Positions 43,677 through 56,900 of a stretch of 64,000 nt of DNA are shown here, one piece after another. The DNA is from Kiritimatiellia bacterium. GTDB taxonomy: Bacteria; Verrucomicrobiota; Kiritimatiellia; RFP12; UBA1067. The stretch covers positions 1 through 64,000 of the forward strand of contig JAFWKK010000050.1 in NCBI GenBank assembly GCA_017514235.1, in the 5' to 3' direction. Positions within the stretch are counted from its first letter, which is position 1, and each line of letters opens with the position of its first letter. The position numbers and the translations under genes are program-made. A model generated the notes under the pieces. The model did no database searches. It had not been told where the DNA came from and was given only the letters and a program-made list of their open reading frames with translations.

Positions 43677-44579
43677 ATGGAACGTTTTGCAGATGCGGAA
43701 AAGGTGCGCCAGATAAGGCGCGTCACGTTCGCCGGCATGGCGGTGAACGTCGCGATCGCCGTTGCGAAGGCAGCGGGAGGCGTGGCGTTCTCGTCAATGG
43801 CGCTGGTGGCCGACGCCGTCCACTCCGCTTCCGACCTCGTCACCGACCTCGCCGTTGTGTTCGGCGTACGCTACTGGGTGGCCCCGGCCGACGAGGAGCA
43901 TCCGTACGGACATGGCAAGATCGAGTCGCTAGTGACGCTATTCATCGCCGTCGCGCTCGCACTTGTCGCATGGGAGCTTTCCGCCGACGCCGTCCGCTCG
44001 CTGTGGCGCGCCGAGCAAAGGCCTCAGTCATCACCCTTCTCGTTCCTGATAGCGCTGGGCGGTATCGTGCTCAAGGAGGTCATCTTCGAATGGACGCGCG
44101 CTGTCGCAAGGCGCGTGAAGTCCATCGCACTGGAAGCGAACGCATGGCACCACAGGTCGGACGCACTAAGCTCCGTTCCGGTCGCGGCGGCAGTCGCCCT
44201 CGCGTGGCTCTTCCCGAATCTCTGGTGGCTGGACGCCGCAGGCGCTCTTGTCGTTGGAGCATTCGTACTGTACGTCGCCTGGTCTCTCGCCAAGCCAGCG
44301 CTTCAGGAACTCGTCGACGCAAACGTGGAGGCCAAGGCGGCGGAGGTCGAGTCCGTAGCGGCAACGGTTCCAGGCGTCAAGGGCGTGCACAAGGTGCGCG
44401 CACGGCGCTACGGCGGATCCTTTCAGGCCGACCTGCACGTGCAGGTGGACGGCTCGCTCTCCGTGGCCGGCGGGCACGACATCGGCCACTCCGTGAAGAA
44501 AGCAATCCTTGGCGCCGGGCTTGACGTGGACGACGCCGTCATACACGTAGAGCCTTCGGACTCCAGCGACGCAACCTAA
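43677..44579 (+). CDS. cation diffusion facilitator (metal exporter)
   Basis: 300 residues, six predicted transmembrane helices and a C-terminal cytoplasmic domain. The metal-site residues are readable: D46, H49, D53 and D57 in DAVHSASDLVTD of helix 2, and H158 and D162 in AWHHRSDALSS of helix 5. HPYGHGKIE between helices is family-typical. The C-terminal domain has VPGVKGVHKVRARRYG and ends with HVEPSD. It exports Zn, Fe, Mn or similar by proton antiport; the metal is not certain. Confidence 0.95.
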   Translation: MERFADAEKVRQIRRVTFAGMAVNVAIAVAKAAGGVAFSSMALVADAVHSASDLVTDLAVVFGVRYWVAPADEEHPYGHGKIESLVTLFIAVALALVAWELSADAVRSLWRAEQRPQSSPFSFLIALGGIVLKEVIFEWTRAVARRVKSIALEANAWHHRSDALSSVPVAAAVALAWLFPNLWWLDAAGALVVGAFVLYVAWSLAKPALQELVDANVEAKAAEVESVAATVPGVKGVHKVRARRYGGSFQADLHVQVDGSLSVAGGHDIGHSVKKAILGAGLDVDDAVIHVEPSDSSDAT

Positions 44580-44606
44580 GGGCAAGACCGGCATCTTTCG
44601 GCACGG

Positions 44607-46754
44607 TCACCGGTTGCGCCGGCAAACTATCGCAAGCGAAGCCGGCACGGCAACGAGAAGCGCGAACACAACCGCGCCCGCCGCCCCGTACGCTACCGTG
44701 CCGACCGGCAGCACGAAGCATGCAGGAAGACCCCAGTTCGCCATCGCCGCCCGCGTGCCGGCCGTGCACAGCCAGCCGAGCAGCGCACCGCCCGCAGTGC
44801 CGAATGCGATGCCGCCTGCCGCCGCCCGCAACGCCTCGCCTACCAGCACCGCGGCGACCTGGCTCCGCGTCGCGCCTACAGCGCGCATCACCGCAAACTC
44901 GCGGCGTCGCGAATCGGCGGAAGCCACCAGCGACGCGACGAATCCGAGCGATATCACCGCAAGGAAAACGAACGGTATGCGCGCCATCGCGCCAACGAGG
45001 TCCGCGCCGTGGGCGAGCGTTCCGTCCGCAATCTCGTCACGAGCGTGCAGCCGCACCGTGTTGCCGCGCACCTCGCCCTCGTCGTCCTCGTCATATGCGC
45101 CGTCCAATGCCTCCACGATTTCCCGCTCGACGATCCGCCCGGCCTCGAAGACTCCGTGCTGCGCCAGGAACCGGCTGTCGTAGTCTAGCCAAAGATGCGT
45201 CATCCTGACGAACTCCGCCGGTCTCGCATCGCATGCCTGAAGCGTGTCGAACGACACGAACACCGGACCGTCCGTATTGACCGGCATGCGGTTCAGTCCG
45301 CGCACAAGGCCGCGGCTCGTCACCATATGCCAGTTGAGGCTTGCGATGCCGACGATTTTTAGACGCATCTTGAGTCCGCCGCCACAGTCAAGCGGCAGGT
45401 CATCGCCAAGCTTCAGCTTCCGCGCACGCGCCATCATCTCGGTTATGACGCAGGCGTCACCCTCGCGCATCGCCTTCTCGGCTGACTCCCGCTCGCCCTG
45501 TACGAATCGGAAGTCCGGCAGCCAGTCGCTTGCCAGCAGCAGGGCGTTGCGGTACTGCGGACCGCCTCGTCCGCCGAGTCCGCCGCCGAACCCCTTCAGT
45601 TCCTCCAACGGCTCAAGGTTCACCTGCAGCGGCTGGAGCTCGGCGATCTTGCGCACTCCGGGAAGATTCTGCAGCCGTTCGATGTCAAAGGCGGAGACTC
45701 CGCCCGGAAGGATGGAGACTATCGCGTCAGGCCATTCCGGCGACGGGATGAAAGGCTTGGTGAGTGAAGAACCCCATACCTCGACTGCAACGAACGCGCC
45801 GAAACCACAGGCGAACGCGACCAGCATTCCTACAGGACGTCGCCTGGGCATGCGGCTCGACGCAGCTTCCAGCGGCCTGACCGCAAGGGCTGGCTTCAGC
45901 ACAAGGAGCGCGGCCACTACGGCAACGGCAGGCGTCAGGGCGATGACGGCTGCAAGCCCTGCGACGCCGACTGCTATGCCCATCGGGAACGTCGCCGTAT
46001 CGCACGCGACGTAGACGGACAGGGAACCAAGGCCTATCGCGACGCCTAGCGCCAGCCCGGCGAACGACAACGCCGCGCTTTCCTTAGCTACACGCAGCGC
46101 AACTCCGCCGCGCGTCATGCCAAGCACCCGAAGAACCGCAAGGTCGCGTCGCTGCGCCTCTACCGAAAGGAGAAGCGAATTGACGAGCAGGCAAAGCGCA
46201 GTCAGCGCCGCCGCCCACAGCAACAGCGGCTTGGCGCGGTCCATGTTGCGTCCGGCGTCGCTGCGGAACGCCGGCGCGACGGCATCCGCCGACTTTTCCT
46301 CCCACGGCCGCCACTCCTCCCCAATCTCCGCCGCCGTCTCAGGAGAGACGAAAACGTTCGGATAACCGCGCGCTGGGCGTTCCCAGTCGATCACGCCGGC
46401 GAGACGGACGCGGTATGCGCCGCGCCGCCCGACGAACGTCAGCTCCGTGCCTGTTTCCGGCACCTTGAGCCGCCGCTGAGCGAAGAGCGCCTTCGTCACG
46501 ATCGCGCCGTCAGTGCCATCCTTCGTCGCGATGCAGGCCATCATCGGCGGACCCTGCATGACACGTCCGCCCGGACGGAAGTCCAGGGTCATCTGGGAAA
46601 CGCGCGCGTCCGCCGGCACGGGCACCGACTTCAGGAGCCGCTCCGCCACGGCGACCGCCTGGCGGTCGTTCGTAGCGACAAGCGACTGCATGAAAACGAC
46701 CGCGCCGACGGCAAGCGCGACGCCAAGCGCGGCGCATGCGTGACGGGCCTTCAC
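44607..46754 (-). CDS. ABC transporter permease, FtsX/MacB-like with two half-repeats
   Basis: About 715 residues with two FtsX-like modules. An N-terminal helix (HACAALGVALAVGAVVFM) and a periplasmic domain come first, a membrane core of about five segments sits mid-protein (AAALTALCLLVNSLLLSVEAQRRDLAVLRVLG), and a second periplasmic region and final three helices (residues 590-700) repeat the pattern (SRRREFAVMRAVGATRSQVA). GTG-46754 overlaps the ATPase stop by GTGA, so is chosen over longer readings. Substrate unknown; lipoprotein, peptide or envelope-stress export is possible. Confidence 0.85.
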   Translation of the reverse strand: MKARHACAALGVALAVGAVVFMQSLVATNDRQAVAVAERLLKSVPVPADARVSQMTLDFRPGGRVMQGPPMMACIATKDGTDGAIVTKALFAQRRLKVPETGTELTFVGRRGAYRVRLAGVIDWERPARGYPNVFVSPETAAEIGEEWRPWEEKSADAVAPAFRSDAGRNMDRAKPLLLWAAALTALCLLVNSLLLSVEAQRRDLAVLRVLGMTRGGVALRVAKESAALSFAGLALGVAIGLGSLSVYVACDTATFPMGIAVGVAGLAAVIALTPAVAVVAALLVLKPALAVRPLEAASSRMPRRRPVGMLVAFACGFGAFVAVEVWGSSLTKPFIPSPEWPDAIVSILPGGVSAFDIERLQNLPGVRKIAELQPLQVNLEPLEELKGFGGGLGGRGGPQYRNALLLASDWLPDFRFVQGERESAEKAMREGDACVITEMMARARKLKLGDDLPLDCGGGLKMRLKIVGIASLNWHMVTSRGLVRGLNRMPVNTDGPVFVSFDTLQACDARPAEFVRMTHLWLDYDSRFLAQHGVFEAGRIVEREIVEALDGAYDEDDEGEVRGNTVRLHARDEIADGTLAHGADLVGAMARIPFVFLAVISLGFVASLVASADSRRREFAVMRAVGATRSQVAAVLVGEALRAAAGGIAFGTAGGALLGWLCTAGTRAAMANWGLPACFVLPVGTVAYGAAGAVVFALLVAVPASLAIVCRRNR

Positions 46755-47473
46755 CGGCACGTCTCCAGATAGAGTTCTGACACGCACGCGGGATCGCCCT
46801 GCGGATCGTGCGAGGCGGCGATGTGTCCGCCCTTCAGGAAATGGACGCATTGGGCGCAGGCAGCGACTACGGGATCGTGCGTGACAAGCAGGATTGCGCT
46901 TTTTACCGACGCGTTGAGGCCGCGCAGCAGTTCGCATATCGTCTGCGAATTCGTCCTGTCCAGGTTGCCGGTCGGCTCGTCGGCAAGCACGACATCAGGC
47001 TCGACGACTAGCGCACGGGCTATCGCCACGCGCTGCTGTTCGCCGCCCGAAAGCTCGTCGGGCCTCTTGTCCAGCGCGTCGGCGATGCCGAGCGCATCGG
47101 CGAGACGTTCCAACCGTTCCTCCACGCCAGGACCTTTCGCCGCGCCGTCCAGCTTGAGCGGCAGGAGTATGTTTTCCTTCGCCGTCTTCTCGGACAGCAG
47201 GTTGAACGACTGGAACACGACGCCCACATGACGCCTGCGGAACTTCGCCGCCGCCGCATCGGAAAGAGCGGTAACCTCCGTGCCGCCTATTGAGACCGAC
47301 CCCGCGTCGGCGGCGAGCAAGCCTGCCGCGACATGCAGGAACGTCGACTTCCCGGAGCCGCTCGGGCCCATCAGCGCCTCGAAGCGCCCGGACCCGACGG
47401 TCAGCGAGAAACTCTCGAGAACCTTCTGCCTGCCATATCCGCGGCAGACCCCCTTCGCAACCAATGCGTCCAT
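46751..47473 (-). CDS. ABC transporter ATPase, LolD/MacB type
   Basis: 240 residues. Walker A is GPSGSGKST (residues 36-44), Q-loop VVFQSFNLL, signature LSGGEQQRVAIARAL, Walker B VVLADEPTG, H-loop VTHD. Partner of the permease encoded immediately downstream with GTGA overlap. Starts 24 bases after the HNH gene ends, so probably cotranscribed. Confidence 0.95.
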   Translation of the reverse strand: MDALVAKGVCRGYGRQKVLESFSLTVGSGRFEALMGPSGSGKSTFLHVAAGLLAADAGSVSIGGTEVTALSDAAAAKFRRRHVGVVFQSFNLLSEKTAKENILLPLKLDGAAKGPGVEERLERLADALGIADALDKRPDELSGGEQQRVAIARALVVEPDVVLADEPTGNLDRTNSQTICELLRGLNASVKSAILLVTHDPVVAACAQCVHFLKGGHIAASHDPQGDPACVSELYLETCR

Positions 47474-47497
47474 CTATGGCATCTCTCCTTCAAAAGG

Positions 47498-47800
47498 TCA
47501 AACGCCGTCGGGAAAGAGTTGGTTCAGAATCTGCTCGGCGGGCGTGTAGGCCTTCTTTTTGGCGTTACAGTCGCGGCAGCAGGGAACGCAGTTGCCGCGG
47601 GTTGACTTCCCGCCGCGCGACACGGGCACTACATGGTCGAGAGTAAGGTTCGCCGCGCCGACGTTGCGATGGCAGTAGTGGCACTCGCCCTTGGCGACAA
47701 GCGCACGCCACCAGTCCGTCTTGCGCAGCTCGCGCGCCCGCTCCCGCTCGCGCTTAACGTGAACCGGGTCGGGGTTGAGGTCTAGCCAGTCCGTTTCCAA
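47498..47800 (-). CDS. HNH endonuclease-like protein
   Basis: About 100 residues: a basic N-terminal helix (KRERERARELRKTDWW), then the zinc-bound HNH fold with CHYC, LDHVVPVSRGGKSTRGN and CVPCCRDCNAKKK. The first His is in the DHVVP motif and the zinc ligands are the two Cys pairs. A family found as a lone nuclease gene, of unknown target. TTG-47800 is the probable start because an upstream TTG at 47821 would place the -10 inside the gene; the leader would then be only two or three bases. Confidence 0.75.
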   Translation of the reverse strand: METDWLDLNPDPVHVKRERERARELRKTDWWRALVAKGECHYCHRNVGAANLTLDHVVPVSRGGKSTRGNCVPCCRDCNAKKKAYTPAEQILNQLFPDGV

Positions 47801-47809
47801 AGCGGACGT

Positions 47810-47818
47810 ATTATAGCA
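47810..47818 (-). promoter_or_regulatory. extended -10 promoter before the HNH gene
   Basis: Minus-strand TGC+TATAAT (hexamer 47810-47815). It probably drives the HNH nuclease and the two ABC genes. Confidence 0.5.
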
Positions 47819-47869
47819 CAAAACCTTCGCACGGGAAATCGGAGACCCCGCCCATGCAACGGGACCGGC

Positions 47870-49052
47870 TCATTTACTGCCGCCGAGGACTCGAAGCGTA
47901 AGGTTGGTGCCGCCCTCCGCGGGAAAGAAGCAAGTGCCGTTGCCGGGCCAGCCCTGAAGATAGGTGATGGAGCCGCGGAAGCGGCTCTCGGGATCGAACA
48001 CCCCGTACATCATGCGCGAGACGCGAGGCAGAGTCAAGTGGCCCGTCTCGTAGTCGCATTCGTTCACGATGAGGTTCACCCAGCCGGCGCGACGGCCGAA
48101 TGTGCCGTCGGGAAGCGCGCAGAAGATGCGCGCGTTGTGCTGAGCTACCACGCGGTTGATGATAGCGGGGTGCGTGGCGTCGGCAAACGCGATAGCGTAC
48201 TCAGAGTTGTGGACGTAGAGATGTTCCGCACAGGTATGTTCGCCGAACACAAAGCCGTACTTGAAGCCCTGCGACGCCACGTTGCGGAATATCTGGTCGT
48301 CGTTCTGGTCGCCGCTCGCCATCAGCCCGACCGTATGGCACGGGTTCTCCTGAAGCTCCTTGCCTAGGTTCGTGTCGCCGACGTTCTCGTCAAGGCAGAA
48401 CTGCGAATCCTCCACCAAAAGCCGAGATATGTTGTGGAAGTTGGCTGCGGAAGTCGTCGGGTACATCTTCTCGGTGTCAAGATGCACGCGTATCTCAAGG
48501 TTGGCGAATGAAAGCATGGACGCCGAGAACTTCCCCGCGCAAGAATCGCCTTCCGGAGCGGCGATGACCGCCCACGGACGCTCCCTTGGATCCGTCACCT
48601 CCGGCGCGTCCCATGTCGAATGGAGCGTCGTGTTGCGGACCGGCAGGCCGAACGTCGTCGGAACGAACCCGGACTTCTCGCAGCCCTTCGGCCGCACCTG
48701 GTAGGTGTACAGCAGATGGCAAGGCATCTCGCCCTCGAGCCTGATGTTGTGGCGGCCAGGAGGAACCACGATCTGTGCGCGGACGAGCCGCCCGTTCGCG
48801 GCGCGTTCCCTTCCCGGGGATGCGATGAGATAGCCATTCGTGGTGAAGGGAAAGAACAGCCTGCCCCCGCCGCGCGCGGCGAGGTAGTCTATGCCCGCCT
48901 GTATCGCCTTCGTATCGTCGGTGGACGCCGTCGCCCTTCGCGCCGAAGTCGCGCACCGACAACCGCCCCTCGGCTGCCTTTTCATCCAGTACATCCCCAG
49001 CATGCGCCGCCACTGCAAGCGCCGCAACTCCGATCAAAATGAATCGCTTCAT
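47870..49052 (-). pseudogene. secreted pectate-lyase-like protein with a one-base frameshift
   Basis: The reading starts at ATG-49052, preceded by AAAGGAGA, with a signal peptide (MKRFILIGVAALAVAAHAG) and the family entry LSVRDFGAKGDGV. It should continue TDDTKAIQAGIDYLAARGGG, but that part is one frame over. The minus-strand bases GTCCACC at about 48923-48924 contain one extra base; without it GVTDDTK would read through. The rest (residues about 50-390) is a continuous right-handed beta-helix of pectate-lyase-3 type. Either the gene is broken, or the extra base is an assembly error. It lies 36 bases downstream of the aldolase gene. Confidence 0.78.
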
Positions 49053-49088
49053 CCTTCTCCTTTGCAACGGCCGTGCCGAACACTGACC

Positions 49089-50036
49089 CTATGGCAGGCC
49101 ACCGACGACATTCCCGTGCGTCGCATCGCCAAGGATTCCCAGCGAAGCGACTTTCGCCAGCAGCTCGGCCTCGCGTTCTGGCGAAAGTGGCGCATACGGC
49201 GCACGGCACGGTCCGCAATCGATGCCGACGGCCTTCATGAACACCTTGAACTCGCTCCAGTTGTCCGCGAGACCCGCGAGGACCAGGTCCACGAGCCGGT
49301 TTGCCTCGGCCTGCCATTTCGCCGCCGCGCGGAAGTCGTTCTTGGCGCACAGCTCGCATATGTTCGCGAAGTGACGCGGAATGATGTTGTAGTTCAGCCC
49401 GATGCCGCCTGAAAACGTGTCACCAAGGGCGAGCGCGGAGATGAGCAGCTCGTCGCACCCGTTGAACCAGATCGTCTCCTTGTCCAGCATGCGCCTGAGC
49501 CGCTGGCATACGTAGAAGTCGCGCCCCGTGTACTTGACGCCCTTCACGTTCTTGAGGTCGAAGAGCCTGATGTCGCGCTCCGGCACGAGCGAGCAGTTGA
49601 ATGCATAGATGAGGAACGGCAGGTCCGTCGCCTCGCTGATGGCCTTGTAGTGGCGCATCACCGACGGGAAGTTCTGCCCGAAATAGACTGGTGCGACGGA
49701 TGATATCCAATCGACGCCGGCGTCCGCCGCCGCTTTCGCCAGCGCCACGGAATCCTCCGTCCGGACGCAGCCGACCTGGGCGATCAGCTTGCACCGCCCA
49801 TTCGCCGCCTTGACCGCGCGGCGGTAGACGCATATGCGCTCATCGTTGGTGAGAAGCATTCCCTCGCCCGTAGACCCGGTAAGGTAAAAGCCTTTCAACC
49901 CGCCCTTAAGTCCATGCTCGATCAGCGCGTCGATGGCGTCCTCGTTGACTCGCCCCTTCTTGTCGAACGGCGTGAACATGGCGGCGTGGGCACCCGCCAT
50001 CCCCGCGAACTCGTGTCCTGTCAATTCGGTTTTCAC
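49089..50036 (-). CDS. N-acetylneuraminate lyase / DapA-family aldolase
   Basis: 315-residue class I aldolase of the DHDPS/NAL family. GFYLTGSTGEGMLLTNDER is the phosphate/carboxylate-binding loop, YAFNCS carries the Tyr, and GVKYTGRDFY has the Schiff-base Lys. The pattern KxT..DxY and the GSTGEG loop fit N-acetylneuraminate lyase more than dihydrodipicolinate synthase. The GTG start lies 7 bases after a TATAAT, so translation should be leaderless. It may cleave sialic acid or another 2-keto-3-deoxy sugar acid, with the adjacent (frameshifted) lyase-like gene. Confidence 0.8.
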   Translation of the reverse strand: MKTELTGHEFAGMAGAHAAMFTPFDKKGRVNEDAIDALIEHGLKGGLKGFYLTGSTGEGMLLTNDERICVYRRAVKAANGRCKLIAQVGCVRTEDSVALAKAAADAGVDWISSVAPVYFGQNFPSVMRHYKAISEATDLPFLIYAFNCSLVPERDIRLFDLKNVKGVKYTGRDFYVCQRLRRMLDKETIWFNGCDELLISALALGDTFSGGIGLNYNIIPRHFANICELCAKNDFRAAAKWQAEANRLVDLVLAGLADNWSEFKVFMKAVGIDCGPCRAPYAPLSPEREAELLAKVASLGILGDATHGNVVGGLP

Positions 50037-50043
50037 GTTACAT

Positions 50044-50049
50044 ATTATA
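50044..50049 (-). promoter_or_regulatory. -10 for a leaderless aldolase mRNA
   Basis: Minus-strand TATAAT (50044-50049), 7 bases before the GTG start codon at 50036. No Shine-Dalgarno fits in between; no -35 is seen. Confidence 0.6.
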
Positions 50050-50103
50050 CACTATTCTGCCGCCCGGCCGTGTATATTAAAATATAATATAAAAACCAGA
50101 ACA

Positions 50104-50196
50104 TCAACAAAGGAATCCTAAGAGCCAGATCTTAATCTTGTTGCCGGAACCGGTTTGAATGCCGTCAGCAGCAACGTGGCTCTCAGGGATATCCAT
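50104..50196 (-). other. short ORF and inverted repeat in the carB 3' region
   Basis: A 30-codon frame (ATG-50196, stop at 50104) begins MDIPESHVAADG and ends KIKIWLLGFLC. It lies wholly in the carB-to-aldolase gap. The DNA folds: AGAGCCA (50121-50127) pairs with TGGCTCT (50177-50183), and GTTGC (50140-50144) with GCAAC (50171-50175). I do not recognise the peptide; it may be a gene remnant or a small RNA. No ribosome site is obvious. Confidence 0.3.
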
Positions 50197-50231
50197 CAAT
50201 CGCCAATCAACGAACTCAAAACATCAGCATT

Positions 50232-53444
<3,213 letters not shown>

Positions 53445-53455
53445 ATCGGACGCAT

Positions 53456-53467
53456 ATTATACCAAAA
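53456..53467 (-). promoter_or_regulatory. TTTTGG+TATAAT promoter of carB
   Basis: Minus-strand TTTTGG (53462-53467) and TATAAT (53456-53461). Start codon at 53444 follows 11 bases later, leaving an unusually short leader. Confidence 0.65.
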
Positions 53468-53964
53468 ATCCCCCCTCCCCGGCGCACGGAATCAGCCTTG
53501 GAGGTTCCCAAATTTTTTCTCGGCTGTCGAGGTCTTGTACGGGCTTGCGCCCATTTCGACCGTTTTCATGGAAGGCGTCGTCCTCCTCGGTCGATCTTCG
53601 GTATAATACGAAGTCCCACGTCTGACGCAAATCCTCAAATTCGCCGCAGCCCTCGTACTGGTTGTCCGCAGTCTCGGCGGGATCGTCCGGTCTTCTTCTC
53701 CAGCTGGCTCTTCGTGAAGTCCACGTCGAACTGCGGGACATCCGGCAGGATGATGTTCTTCAGCTGCCAGAAAGTCTGCTCGACGGCCTCGTCCGGATCG
53801 ACCCCGTCAGGAACGAACCGAAACCGCCCAGTCTCGCTGTCGACCTGATAGGCCGCATAATGCAGATAGTCGTAGTACTGGTTCACGAACTCCTCCCACC
53901 GCGCGCTGTTCTTGTCGTTCTTCAGCGCCAGAATGAGACTCGCCCTCGTGTCCGCAACTTGCAT
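53457..53964 (-). pseudogene. ECF-type sigma factor remnant
   Basis: ATG-53964 starts 25 bases after the addA stop, with TAAGG upstream. Residues 1-85 resemble sigma-70 region 2 (TRASLILALKNDKNSARWEEFV, AVEQTFWQLKNIILPDVPQF). The first frame ends at 53635 after a basic tail. One frame over, the reading continues from PDDPAETADNQYEGC to about 53457; a single A in the run near 53689-53699 would explain the shift. No region 4 helix-turn-helix is visible in either frame, so I read it as a decayed or truncated gene. Confidence 0.5.
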
Positions 53965-53989
53965 GGCTCACCGACCTTATTTCTGCCCC

Positions 53990-56900
53990 TCAAGCGCCAC
54001 ACTCGACTGCGCTTTCGGTTGACTGAAGCAGCAGCACCGACCGTATCCGGCTCACCGGCAATCCCGTCAGCGTCCCGAGCGCGGCGCGATAGGCATTCAT
54101 CTGAGACGCATATGTCTGGCACATCCGCTGTTCAAACGCATCGATCGATTCGACAGTTCTCAGCGCATTCGTCTTGAAGTCGTAGATGACCGCCGCGCGC
54201 TCCGCCCCTTCGCCCGTAAAGACGACGCGATCGAACTGTCCGGTCTCCCACTCTCCCTTGTCGCCCCTTTGGCGATAGATCTCGTAACTCTTCTCGCGCC
54301 AGACCGTCGCTTCCGGACTCGGTTTCGCAAAAGCGACACGGAACGCCGGCGGCAGAGCGCCAAGCCCCTTCTCGTCCGCCCACTCGATCGTCTCGTATTG
54401 TCCGTGAATCTCCACGCCCCTCTTCGCCGCCTCTCCTGCGCTCTCAGAGAAAAGCTCGGACGCCGGCACAACGGAGTCGCGATGACCGGACGAGGACGGC
54501 GACACACGCTCGACCGTTTCAGACGGCTTGTCATGACGCCAGAATTGACGCTTGGTGCGAACATCGCTCCCGGCGGCATCGTGGCCCGGCTTGACCGCCG
54601 GCTCGACACCCTGCTCGAAGATAATCTCGCATCCGTTGTCCATCTTGTGCCTTGGGAAGTCCGCAACGGCCGAGGCGATGACATCGCGGAAGAACGGCTT
54701 CGCCGCATCGCGCTCCGCCAAAGGCGCGATGACGTACATTGCCTTGCGCGCGCGCGTCAACGCGACGTAATACGTACGGACATTCGACAGAAGGCTCTCA
54801 TCCGCCATCTCGTCCTGAGCTCTCTTCGTCTCATTATTCAGCATCACCTCGTCCGCCGACAGATGCGGTAGCACCCAGTTGCCTTCGGCGGCATAAAGGA
54901 GTCCTTGCTTGCCGGGATCCGCAAGCCACTTCGATTTCGTTGTGCCCTCGGCAAGCGGAACGAATACACGATCCAGCGTCAACCCCTTGGAGCGATGAAT
55001 CGTGAGAATCCGCACCACGTCCGAAGACGTTCCCTGCTCGCGCTTGGACGACGCCGCAAGAAACGCCTCGAATCCATCGATCGAGAACCGGCTGGCGTTG
55101 CGCTGCTCGTATGCGACCGCCACCCCGACCATCTCCCGAAGCCGCTGCTTCGAGAGAGCGTCAAGGCCGACCGAATCCGCCGAGAGCGCCCGGCAATACT
55201 CCTGAAGCGTGCGTGAAAGCCCCTGATGCGAAAGCCTTGTTGCCACAATCTTCGACACATAATCCACCTTCAGTTTTCCGCCGTCCTTCGGAGACGCAAA
55301 GAGCGCCGAACAGATTGGGAAGAGCTGGCTGACCACCGTCCAGGCGAAGGTGTCCTCGGGATGTTCCGAAAGACGCAGCAAATCGACAAGCGCGTTCACG
55401 ACCGGCACGTCCGAGACGGCGCTCATTCCCTCCCACACGACCGGGATATCCTCCGAACGCAGACGCTCCGCGATCGCGTTGCCATCATCGTTCGTGCGCA
55501 CGAGGATGCCGACCGACTCAGTGCTGCCGACGGCCTCGTGTGCCTCCCAGACGCGCTTCAGCTCGTCCACGAGCGTCGGCAGGAGCGCTTCCATATTCGC
55601 CTTGCCCTCTGGATCAGGGGCGCCCAGCACCTTGACGTAGTCTCCCGCTTTCGGCTTGCCGTCCTCGAGGTCCGGCTCATGCTTCTTCCAGCAGTCGGCG
55701 GAGAGCCACCGATCAATCGCTTTGGTGCGCTCAGGCGGCAGAATGCCACTTTTGCGAAGGCTCTTCTCCCCGAACACGGCGTTGATGAAATCGCAGATAT
55801 TCTTCTCATAACGATACGACGTGCTGAGATCTTTTATTTCACCGTAACCCTTGGTCTTAAAGGCGTCCCACGACATCATCTCCATAAACGGCCCGTCGTT
55901 CCCGCCACGCCAGGTGTAGATGGACTGCTTGAGGTCGCCGACGGTCATCACCGTCCGTCCGCCGCCAGAAGTCGCCGCCTGCCCGACAAGCGACTTCAGG
56001 CAGGCCCACTGGAGCTCGCTCGTATCCTGAAATTCGTCCAGCGCCCAGTGATCGAACTTCTCGTCGAAGCGGTATTCAAGATTTTCAAGTTTAAGCGCCT
56101 CTTCCGACCCTTCTTTAACCGCAGAGAGCTTAGTAAAGTCCGAGAACGTCAGCTTGCCCTTTCGTCGCGAATTGCAGTTGTACACGTCCTCAACAAAGCC
56201 GACGAAATCGATCTTCGCCTTGATCTGCTTCAGGATGTGCTGCATGTGCAGATTGAACATGTGACGCATCGCGGCGCGAATCGCTTCGGCCCCGTCAGCG
56301 CCATAGTCGAAACTCCGCAGTTTCCCGCTATCGGTTGTCCAAGAAAACATCGTGGCCTGCAGGTTTCGAACAAAAAACCTCATCATCTCACCTGGCTTGC
56401 CACTCATGAAAATATTATCCGACCCATCATAGGACCACGCCCATTCCATGAACTTTGGCGCAGGGTTGCCACTTCCCTCCGTATTAAGAATGGACAAGTC
56501 TGGGCATTTGCTCTTTTCGGGAATACCGAGCGCCGCCAGCATCGATTCGACCGTCCAGTTCCTGCAGTCCGGATGGCGTTCGTAGAATTTGCGCCATGTC
56601 TTTAACATTCCCGCGATCTTGTATTCAAGAACCCGTGGCAGATTCCCGTCACGCGCAGCGGCGAAGACCTTGATGAAGCCCTCAGCTTTCTCCGTGCCTT
56701 GCAGAATCACGCGAAGGGCATCCTGCACCGCCTCGCCTTCACCCGCAGGATCAAGAACCTCCACCGCGTGCTGAAAGCCCATCTCCAGCGGGAAGTTGCG
56801 GACCATGCGAAGGATGAAGCTGTCGAGCGTCGCGATCGTCCCGAGATGCTGGGTGTCGAGCAGACGGCGCAGCAGGGACGCGAACGTCGCAGTGTCCCAC

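Noticed and set aside
53595-53600. Plus-strand TATAAT within CGGTATAATACG
   Set aside because: A fair promoter hexamer, but no plus-strand gene follows before carB/addA convergent sequence, and it lies within the old sigma reading frame.
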